The position numbers and the translations under genes are program-made. From assembly GCA_964494345.1 (NCBI GenBank), contig CAZBSI010000001.1, forward strand, positions 496,001-560,000: a stretch of DNA of 64,000 bases, in the 5' to 3' direction. The notes under the pieces are model-generated. The model was not told the DNA's origin and did no database searches. It saw nothing but the letters and a program-made list of their open reading frames with translations. This document shows, one piece after another, positions 1 to 6,772 of the stretch (its first letter is position 1; the number at the start of each line of letters is the position of its first letter). This DNA is from DTKD01 sp964494345. GTDB taxonomy: Bacteria > Armatimonadota > UBA5829.

Positions 1-340
1 AAATGGCAGTAGACGTCAACGGATCGAGCTTTGCCTCCACGAAAAGGGAGCCGTCGGAGATTGATGCGCAATACTCTCTATAGGCGAGCTGATCGACGGG
101 CAAGCGCGTTACCTGAACTGGGGCACGCAGTTTTATGGCCGCAGATACCGCAAACCCCGCACCGTGCTTTGTGTGGATAATGTTGAGTGATTTGAGGTGT
201 TCTTTGGAGAACTTGTCCGGCCGAGCGAAATCGTAAAGGCGGACTTCTTTATCCTGTTTGACGCGCCCACCCGTGGGAGTCGCGGCACGATATACGGACA
301 ATAGCGCATCAACTTCTGACTGGCTCAACAGTTCGCCCAT
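1..340 (-). CDS. fliM: Flagellar motor switch protein FliM, N-terminal part (cut by window edge)
   Basis: FliM sits in the C-ring of the flagellar basal body, binds CheY-P and sets rotation direction. Translating the reverse strand from the ATG at 340-338 gives 113 codons without a stop. The product opens with LLSQSEVDALLS, the family's CheY-P-binding segment. It continues with YDFARPDKFSKEHLKSLNIIH and PVDQLAYREY, both typical of the FliM N-terminal and early middle domain. Residue choice differs from textbook FliM in places (a VYRA segment after the binding motif), but the order of motifs is right. The C-terminal two thirds lie to the left of the window. The start has a TATAAT box only five bases upstream and a GAGG eleven bases upstream, so leaderless or conventional initiation are both possible. 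Confidence 0.9.
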   Translation of the reverse strand, partial: MGELLSQSEVDALLSVYRAATPTGGRVKQDKEVRLYDFARPDKFSKEHLKSLNIIHTKHGAGFAVSAAIKLRAPVQVTRLPVDQLAYREYCASISDGSLFVEAKLDPLTSTAI

Positions 341-345
341 TGGCA

Positions 346-374
346 ATTATACCTCGGAGAGTCTTTGATCAAAG
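346..374 (-). promoter_or_regulatory. Putative fliM promoter with overlapping 12-bp palindrome
   Basis: On the minus strand a perfect TATAAT (351-346) lies five bases before the fliM ATG. A TTGATC (372-367) lies 15 bases further upstream as a possible -35. The perfect palindrome CTTTGATCAAAG (363-374) covers that -35 and could be an operator shared with the divergent glycosidase gene. Sites are seen directly; function is inferred. Confidence 0.4.
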
Positions 375-450
375 TAATTTTCGGCTAATGGCGCCATTAA
401 CTGAATACGTACAAGGAAAAGAAGCCGCTTGTGGAGAAAGATTATGCGAT

Positions 451-1746
451 ATGAGATGGTATATCGCGATAATTTTAGCGATGGCATTGGCGGGTAAGGC
501 CTGTGCGAGTGTGGATTATGCTAAAGTCGACCCCGTAGCCGAGGTCAGAGGCATCTGGATAGACGCCGGGGCTATTCCTAAAACAGATTCCGCCGTTCGT
601 GAAATGGTGCGAGCTTACGCGCGTGCCAATTTTAATATGCTTATCCCTGAGACCATCTGCCGGGGATACGCGATATACCCGAGCCGCGTGATTCCGCGAG
701 ACCCAAGGTTTGCCGGCGCCATAGATCCTCTGCCTGTGATGATAGACGAGGCTCATAAGCTGGGAATAGAGGTCCACGCCTGGGTGTGGGTGTTTCGGGC
801 AGGTTATACAAAGGACAAAGGCTCTATCCTCACCGCACATCCAAATTGGGCGGAAAAGGACAAAGACGGCGAGGAACTGTCTCCTAATGGCGGCTATTGG
901 ATAAGCCCGGCAATTCCACAGGCACGAGACTTCCTGGCAGAGCTGTTTGCAGAAGTCGTGACCAAATACGACTTCGACGGCCTGCATCTGGATTATGTCC
1001 GCTATGAAACCGAACAGAAAAAACCTTATGGCTACAGCGATGCAAGCCGAAACTTATTCATAAAACAATACGGCGTCGATCCGGTGTGCATTGAGCAGGA
1101 TAGCGACGATTATTACTACTGGAACAAGTTCCGCGAGCGCCTGGTGAACACATTTGTGCAGCGGATTTACCTGCAGACTAAAGCCCTGCGGCCAGATGTG
1201 CTGGTATCGGCGGCGGTGTCATCGTATCCTCCTGACGCGCGTCTGCATTATATGCAAAACTGGCCGAACTGGGCTGCTAACGGATGGGTAGGTCTGCTGG
1301 CGCCGATGTCATATTCTTCGGATGATGGCCATTTCGGCAGGCTGATACTCAGACAAAAAGAAGCTGCGGGCGGCACGTCAATGCTGGCCGAAGGCATCGG
1401 GCTGTATCTGCAAAAAGAAATCTCCCAGACTATCGCCCAAATTGCCATTTCCCGCGAAAAATGCGCCCAGGGTCAGGTTATATTCGCTGCTTCTTATGTT
1501 GGCCAGCAGCAGCTTGATGATCTCAAATGCGGGTCATACTCCACAAGAGCCACTCTGCCTTTTAGAAATGTGGCTGCTACTATGGATAAATTGTCACAGC
1601 GCGCACAGACTGCACAAAAGGACGGAAACAGCGACCTGACAGATTATTATTGCTGCGAGACCCAAGCCGTTTCCGATTACATAAAGTCTATGCAGCCTAA
1701 ACCCTACGTTCCCCCTACCCCGCCGCCATTGCCGGCTCTAAACTAA
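451..1746 (+). CDS. Secreted GHL10-family (DUF187-type) glycoside hydrolase-like protein
   Basis: Predicted TIM-barrel glycosidase-like protein of 431 residues, exported by a signal peptide. The start is placed at ATG 451 because it gives a clean signal sequence (MRWYIAIILAMALAGKACAS) and follows GGAGAAAG at 432-439; a TTG at 340 would add 37 unlikely residues. The mature protein begins with EVRGIWIDAG and continues with NFNMLIPE, then IEVHAWVWVFRAG. The segment FDGLHLDYVRYE carries the acidic residues at the end of a barrel strand characteristic of GHL10 (PF02638). The C-terminus is Pro-rich (PKPYVPPTPPPLP), perhaps a linker. Substrate cannot be told from sequence. It is followed 119 bases later by a secreted propeller protein on the same strand. 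Confidence 0.8.
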   Translation: MRWYIAIILAMALAGKACASVDYAKVDPVAEVRGIWIDAGAIPKTDSAVREMVRAYARANFNMLIPETICRGYAIYPSRVIPRDPRFAGAIDPLPVMIDEAHKLGIEVHAWVWVFRAGYTKDKGSILTAHPNWAEKDKDGEELSPNGGYWISPAIPQARDFLAELFAEVVTKYDFDGLHLDYVRYETEQKKPYGYSDASRNLFIKQYGVDPVCIEQDSDDYYYWNKFRERLVNTFVQRIYLQTKALRPDVLVSAAVSSYPPDARLHYMQNWPNWAANGWVGLLAPMSYSSDDGHFGRLILRQKEAAGGTSMLAEGIGLYLQKEISQTIAQIAISREKCAQGQVIFAASYVGQQQLDDLKCGSYSTRATLPFRNVAATMDKLSQRAQTAQKDGNSDLTDYYCCETQAVSDYIKSMQPKPYVPPTPPPLPALN

Positions 1747-1865
1747 CGTCATTCGCCTCTACAGTCCTGGATTCAGGTAATCCTATCAGCCATTACTATC
1801 TCTCATCAGTGGTATGACTACCATAGAATCAGCCAAAATCACGAAAGGACTGGAGGTCGATAGTC

Positions 1866-3761
1866 GTGAAGACTACCGCATTTGCGGCACGGATTGCCGC
1901 GGTAATACTGTGCTGTCTGCTGTGGAGCAGTCTACAGGCAGGCGTATACTGGCAAGAACTGGCAGAACCGGGGGATTTCGCCGCTGGTATCTGTGACAAA
2001 ACGCATATTTCTATGGAAATGGGCGGGGTGGCTTTGAGCCGCTCGCTAAACTGCGTCCCATTCCTGTGGGTGCCGAGTTCCGAGCAGGGAATAGTATCCA
2101 AAATTGACGCGAGATCGGGTTTGGAGATGGCAAGATACGCGATGGGGCCAGGCAACTCTGCCTGGATTCCATACAGCGTAGCAGTCGACGGTGACGGCAA
2201 CGCCTATGTAGCCTGCGCTGCGGACAAATGCGCAAAGATAGTGAGGATCAGCGCAGCTAACGTCAGCAAATCTGTTTTAGGAGCGGCGGAGAAAACCTCA
2301 TTTGATGTGAACGCTAACGGCAAACCGAAGGCGCTTGCGTGGGGATCAGACAGCAGGGTTAGCGTGGTGGCGGAAATCGGATCACGCACTACAAAGCCAA
2401 CTGCTCTGGTCTTCGACGACAGCGGTATGCTCTGGGTGAGCCTTTGGGGCGAGCAATATGTGGCGGCGGTGGATATCAACGAGGGCGCGGTGGTTCATAC
2501 CGTGCCGGTCGCTGGTCAACCCGACTCCATGATTGCTGGCCCGAACGGCGCGCTCTGGGTGCTGTGCGGGGATATGAACCGGCTCTGCAAAATAGACACT
2601 ATGCTCGGCAAGTCAAATGGTGAGTTCACATTTGCCGATCAGGATATAAAATCAATGTGTGCTGGTCGTGAGCAGGATACACTGTGGCTTGCCGCAAGCA
2701 GCGGATTGATCTGCCTTAACACGGATACCGGCAACTATACCATCACCAAGGCTCCCGGCGATGCCGCGCTTAGCGGAGTAACGTTGGACAAATGCGGGGA
2801 TATTTGGGCGAGCTGTTCATCTGCAAATAAGATCGTGCGCTTCTCACAAAGGGATTTAACCGTAACAGCCAATGTCGACGTCGGACGAGGGCCGAGTGCC
2901 ATTTGCGCGGATTGGGATGGCTATGTGTGGACGCTAGACGAGCTTGGCGCAACGGCCACACGAGTCGACCCCAGGGAGGCTAAACGCACGACTACAGCAG
3001 TAACAGGCCGATCACCGTTCAGCAGCACTCCATTTGTTGCTTCGGTTAAAAAACCTGGCATAATCCCATCCGGTTCATGGCGAACTCTTCTCGACAGCAA
3101 ACGCCCTGGTTCGGGTTGGGGCAGCATCGCATGGGATGTTAGCAACTCCGGCGGACATATAAAGGTCGCAGTGCGCAGCTCGGATAACCCGATGACTATC
3201 ACGGATCAGCAGTTTGTTCCAGTAAGCAACGGTATTGGCTTCGAGGTACCCAACGGGCGATTTCTTGAGGTGCAGGTAACATTCTCCGGAGGAAGCAACA
3301 CGACTCCCGTTCTGCGAAGAATGGCTATATCTGGCCGCAATCTGCCGCCGGATGTGTCTAAGGCTACAGCCACTAACCCGCGACTGCTCAAACTGGACGG
3401 CTCTCTGGAAACAGTCAGTATAACAGGTATCACCGACCCGGAAGAGCATCCTGTGAAGGTTGTCATCACAGGCGTTACTCAGGACGAACCGGTCCGAGGA
3501 AAGAAGCCAGACGCGATTATATCTGATGTCAGCGAGGTCCAACTAAGGGCAAAATGCGATCCCGGCACCGAGGAAAACCCCGGCAACGGCAGGGTTTACA
3601 CGATCAGCTTCAGGGCCACAGATATCCTTGGCGCATCGAGCACGGGTAAGGTGAAAGTCACCGTGCCTCCGGAACTGCGCTGGGATAGCGTCGCGATAGA
3701 GGATAGCAAAAAATACGACTCCACTAAAGCGCCGGAAGAATTAATGGCCAGCGCACAGTAG
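1866..3761 (+). CDS. Secreted beta-propeller protein (NHL / streptogramin-lyase-like repeats)
   Basis: A 631-residue secreted protein of unknown partner. GTG 1866 is the start, preceded by GGAGGTCG; the N-terminus (AARIAAVILCCLLWSSLQAG) is a signal peptide. Residues about 50-370 hold repeated blades with motifs such as DSMIAGPNGALWVLCG, DDSGMLWVSLWG and DKCGDIWASCSSANKIVRF, the pattern of Vgb-like/NHL six-bladed propellers. Residues about 395-490 look like a beta-sandwich (SGSWRTLLDSKRPGSGWGSI), and the rest resembles an Ig-like or cadherin-like module ending near TVPPELRW. Many surface-attached bacteria carry such proteins for binding or scaffold roles. An enzymatic lyase function is not supported, because catalytic residues cannot be confirmed by eye. 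Confidence 0.65.
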   Translation: MKTTAFAARIAAVILCCLLWSSLQAGVYWQELAEPGDFAAGICDKTHISMEMGGVALSRSLNCVPFLWVPSSEQGIVSKIDARSGLEMARYAMGPGNSAWIPYSVAVDGDGNAYVACAADKCAKIVRISAANVSKSVLGAAEKTSFDVNANGKPKALAWGSDSRVSVVAEIGSRTTKPTALVFDDSGMLWVSLWGEQYVAAVDINEGAVVHTVPVAGQPDSMIAGPNGALWVLCGDMNRLCKIDTMLGKSNGEFTFADQDIKSMCAGREQDTLWLAASSGLICLNTDTGNYTITKAPGDAALSGVTLDKCGDIWASCSSANKIVRFSQRDLTVTANVDVGRGPSAICADWDGYVWTLDELGATATRVDPREAKRTTTAVTGRSPFSSTPFVASVKKPGIIPSGSWRTLLDSKRPGSGWGSIAWDVSNSGGHIKVAVRSSDNPMTITDQQFVPVSNGIGFEVPNGRFLEVQVTFSGGSNTTPVLRRMAISGRNLPPDVSKATATNPRLLKLDGSLETVSITGITDPEEHPVKVVITGVTQDEPVRGKKPDAIISDVSEVQLRAKCDPGTEENPGNGRVYTISFRATDILGASSTGKVKVTVPPELRWDSVAIEDSKKYDSTKAPEELMASAQ

Positions 3762-3772
3762 TGATTAGCTTA

Positions 3773-3804
3773 AGCCCGGGTTGTAGCAAACTGCGACCCG
3801 GGCT
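3773..3804. terminator. Bidirectional terminator-like hairpin between convergent genes
   Basis: AGCCCGGGT (3773-3781) pairs with ACCCGGGCT (3796-3804), a 9-bp perfect stem with a 14-base loop, followed on the plus strand by ATTTTCC. It lies between the propeller gene and ahbD and overlaps the last two bases of the ahbD reading frame (its stop codon), so it probably serves both strands. Confidence 0.65.
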
Positions 3805-4867
3805 ATTTTCCTGGTTCATAGACGCAGTACGGTTCCTCGCCAAGATAATCCCCTGTCTCAGCGTAAGCACGCGCCCGGCAGCCTCCGCAAACATTTACAT
3901 AACCACAATGTCCGCATTTGCCGTTAAGCTGTGAGGGGTCTCTCAGGGTCTTGAATAATTCAGACTCTTTCCAAATCTCGCTCATCGGCGTCTCAAGCAC
4001 GTTTCCTGCGCTTACAGGGAAATAACCGCACGGATAGACGTCGCCTTTATAGGAGACGAAGCAGACGGCAGTGCCGGCCAGGCAGCCTTTGGTCATAGCC
4101 TCAAAGCCGTGGGTTTCAGGAGTAATTTTAATTCCTTCCGCCCTTGCCCTTTGTCTTATTACTCGGAAATAATGAGGTGCACAGGTGGCTTTAAGGGCAA
4201 TGGATGCGTCCTTTGAGCGATCATAAAGCCAGTTGAGTACTTCTTCATACTCCGCCGGGCTGATCATTTCCCGACCGCTGATCTCCTTGCCGCACCCTGT
4301 CGGCACAAGTAAGAACAGATGCAGAGCACAGGCTCCAATCGACTCAGTGAGCTTCAGGATATCCGGAAGCTGGCGAAGATTGTGCTTGGCGACGGTGGTG
4401 TTAATCTGAACAGGCATACCCGCCGTCCGGCAATATTCCACGCCTCTTAGCGCATCTTCAAAGGAGCCGACAAGCCCTCTGAAAGAGTCGTGAGTCTGCG
4501 CGTCTGCGCCGTCTAGGCTTATGCTTATGCGTTTAATGCCAGAGTCTATAAGCCTCTGTACGACTTTTTCATCAACAGTAGTGCCATTTGTCGCCAGCAC
4601 CATCCGCAGGCCGATATCCGTGCCATATTTCGCAATATCATATATATCGCTTCGCACCAGCGGTTCGCCTCCGCTGAGAACGATGACCGGCTTGGCGAAT
4701 GATGCTATATTTGAGAGAAGTTCCTTGCTCTGCGCAAGGGTTAATTCCCCTGGACTTCGATCCTCCACGGCCGACGCCCGGCAATGGATACATTTGAGAT
4801 TACAACTGGTGGTAGTCTCCCAAAATACTAAACGAAGGGTGTTTTGAGTCTGCGATTGATGATGCAT
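3803..4867 (-). CDS. ahbD: Radical SAM heme synthase AhbD-like protein
   Basis: AhbD converts iron-coproporphyrin III to heme b by oxidative decarboxylation of two propionates, the last step of siroheme-dependent heme synthesis. The 354-residue protein has the radical SAM cluster motif CNLKCIHC (C22, C26, C29), a GGEPL motif, and the SAM-binding strand region SISLDGADAQTHDSFRG. A C-terminal SPASM/twitch region supplies further cysteines (CGYF, CGHCGYVNVCGGCRARA, C near the end) for auxiliary [4Fe-4S] clusters. Length and motif order fit AhbD better than NirJ or PqqE. It follows mutL by 53 bases, but its own promoter is visible, so it may be transcribed alone. The pathway partner ahbC is at 14.9 kb. 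Assignment within the SPASM family rests on resemblance plus genome context. Confidence 0.8.
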   Translation of the reverse strand: MHHQSQTQNTLRLVFWETTTSCNLKCIHCRASAVEDRSPGELTLAQSKELLSNIASFAKPVIVLSGGEPLVRSDIYDIAKYGTDIGLRMVLATNGTTVDEKVVQRLIDSGIKRISISLDGADAQTHDSFRGLVGSFEDALRGVEYCRTAGMPVQINTTVAKHNLRQLPDILKLTESIGACALHLFLLVPTGCGKEISGREMISPAEYEEVLNWLYDRSKDASIALKATCAPHYFRVIRQRARAEGIKITPETHGFEAMTKGCLAGTAVCFVSYKGDVYPCGYFPVSAGNVLETPMSEIWKESELFKTLRDPSQLNGKCGHCGYVNVCGGCRARAYAETGDYLGEEPYCVYEPGK

Positions 4868-4873
4868 AAGTCT

Positions 4874-4904
4874 AGTTTACACCACAGCCCGCCTTGCTGC
4901 AAGG
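4874..4904 (-). promoter_or_regulatory. Putative ahbD promoter with 13-bp palindrome over the -35
   Basis: Minus strand: TTGCAG (4902-4897), 17 bases, TAAACT (4879-4874), then six bases to the ahbD ATG. No Shine-Dalgarno is present, so the mRNA may be leaderless. The palindrome CCTTGCTGCAAGG (4892-4904; 6-bp arms around one base) covers the -35 hexamer and could be a repressor operator. Confidence 0.45.
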
Positions 4905-4920
4905 ATATGTGCGGTTCGGC

Positions 4921-6768
4921 TCACACCCGGCGGAACTTTCGATCAAGCTCCCAGTTCGACAGGCTGATTATAATGGGGCGGCCGTGTGGGCAGGTGAAGG
5001 GGTTTTTGCATTTTAGCAAATCGGCAATTAACTGTTCCATCTCTTCCATAGTTAGCGGATACCCGGCTTTTACAGCCAACTTGCAGCTTGCGGTTATCAA
5101 TACCTGATCGGCGCGGACTAACAGATGCTTGGTCACGCTTATATCGACAAGCTCCGATATCATATCCCGCAGCACAGCTTCGGCATCTGCAGGCTTAATA
5201 GAAGCCGGTGCGCCGCGCATTACGTAGGTGTTTGTACCGAAAGGTTCGAGATTAAAGCCGGATTGCTGAAGCTGATCGAGACGCTTTTCGACAATCGCGG
5301 ATTCTTTGGCGCTGAGTGATAGAGTTATTGGGATTACGAGGCCCTGTATTGCCGCGGGTTTCTCCTCATTTGATTCGAGCATTCTATCGAACAAAACTCT
5401 CTCGTGGGCTACGTGCTGGTCGATTATAAGCACCCCGTCGTCACATTGGGCAATTATATACATATTTCGAGCCTGGCCGATAATCTTCACTCCACGCAGC
5501 GCGACAGTTCGAAAGGCGTCCATATCCGCTTCCGGCACGGGGGAATCCTCCACAGGCACTCCAGCCCCGCGCTCCCAGACAAATGGATCAGATTCGACTG
5601 CCTCGGCCCTTCTCTGCGCCAGAGCCTCCTGAAATGCAGTGAGATCCATCTCAGTGCCGGGCAAGCCTGCTTGATACGGAGCGGGTTGAGCGGGCGATTG
5701 TGAAGATAGCCGGAACGGCGGGGCGACTGGCCTGCTTGCGCTGTCCGTGATGGTCGGCGCGGCTGCGCCGGACATCAGCGCTGAGTTCACCGCCCTGTGT
5801 ACTGCGCTGTGAATCTCATTCTCGCTGGAGAACTTCACCTCGGCCTTGGATGGGTGCACGTTCACATCGACCAATCCCGGATTTAATTCAACGAAAATCA
5901 CTACGACCGGATATCGACCCGGCTGCAGCAACCCGCGATATGCCTGATCCACCGCGTGAGTCATAGTACGCGACCGAACCGGGCGTCCGTTCACAAAAAA
6001 GACCTGTGAGGTGCGGTTGATGCGGGTCAGGCTTGGGTTGGATACATATCCTGACACCCGCATTGCAGGGGTCTCAAATGAGATCGAGGCCAACTGCTTT
6101 GCAACGTCTTTGCCTAACACCTGGGTTATGCTGTTAATGGCTTTGCCGGTGGCGGGTGACGAGAGAACTTCTCTTGAGCCGTGGGTTAGTCGAAAGTGAA
6201 TCGACGGATACGCCATTGCAAACCGACCGACCAATTCTGTTATGTGCCCAAGCTCAGTTTGAGATGTCTTGAGAAATTTCAGCCTGGCCGGGGTATTGAA
6301 AAACAGCTTGCGCACGGAAATAGATGTGCCCTGAGGCGCGCCGGTGGCTTCCAGGTTGTGAATTGTGCCGGCTTCTGCTTCCAGTTTTGCGCCGTCAGTT
6401 GAGTCCTCAAATCTGGTTATGACCTCAACAACAGACACTGAGGCAATACTTGGCAGAGCCTCTCCTCGAAAGCCTAAAGTTGCGATGGCGTCGAGGTCTT
6501 CGGCGTTTCTGATCTTCGAGGTGGCGTGTCTCTGCAACGCCAGCACCGCATCCTCACGTGACATCCCACGACCGTTGTCAGTGACCTTGATAAGCTCCTT
6601 GCCACCCTCTTCGAGGGTGACGGATATCATAGTAGCACCGGAGTCGATGGAGTTTTCGACGAGTTCCTTTACCACCGACGCAGGCCGTTCGATTACCTCA
6701 CCGGCAGCAATTCGATTCGCTGTGTGCTCATCCAGCAGCGCTATTCGATTGAATGGCGAGTCCTGCAT
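4921..6768 (-). CDS. mutL: DNA mismatch repair protein MutL (endonuclease type)
   Basis: MutL links MutS mismatch recognition to strand incision. The 615-residue protein shows the GHKL ATPase motifs: ELVENSIDSGA (catalytic E and N), DNGRGM, TLGFRGEALPSIA. A long variable linker (about 330-420) precedes the C-terminal dimerisation domain. That domain carries the metal-binding set of nicking MutLs: DQHVAHERVLFD, SCKLAVKAG, CPHGRP, and a terminal FRR. The first motif departs from the usual DQHA(x2)E(x4)E, with V for A and D for the last E. No MutH is seen, consistent with methyl-independent repair. It starts four bases after mutS ends; the spacing implies one transcript. Confidence 0.97.
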   Translation of the reverse strand: MQDSPFNRIALLDEHTANRIAAGEVIERPASVVKELVENSIDSGATMISVTLEEGGKELIKVTDNGRGMSREDAVLALQRHATSKIRNAEDLDAIATLGFRGEALPSIASVSVVEVITRFEDSTDGAKLEAEAGTIHNLEATGAPQGTSISVRKLFFNTPARLKFLKTSQTELGHITELVGRFAMAYPSIHFRLTHGSREVLSSPATGKAINSITQVLGKDVAKQLASISFETPAMRVSGYVSNPSLTRINRTSQVFFVNGRPVRSRTMTHAVDQAYRGLLQPGRYPVVVIFVELNPGLVDVNVHPSKAEVKFSSENEIHSAVHRAVNSALMSGAAAPTITDSASRPVAPPFRLSSQSPAQPAPYQAGLPGTEMDLTAFQEALAQRRAEAVESDPFVWERGAGVPVEDSPVPEADMDAFRTVALRGVKIIGQARNMYIIAQCDDGVLIIDQHVAHERVLFDRMLESNEEKPAAIQGLVIPITLSLSAKESAIVEKRLDQLQQSGFNLEPFGTNTYVMRGAPASIKPADAEAVLRDMISELVDISVTKHLLVRADQVLITASCKLAVKAGYPLTMEEMEQLIADLLKCKNPFTCPHGRPIIISLSNWELDRKFRRV

Positions 6769-6772
6769 ATTG

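Noticed and set aside
4892..4904. Terminator for mutL
   Set aside because: The palindrome has a one-base centre and no T tract, so it cannot form a stable terminator hairpin; an operator is more likely.
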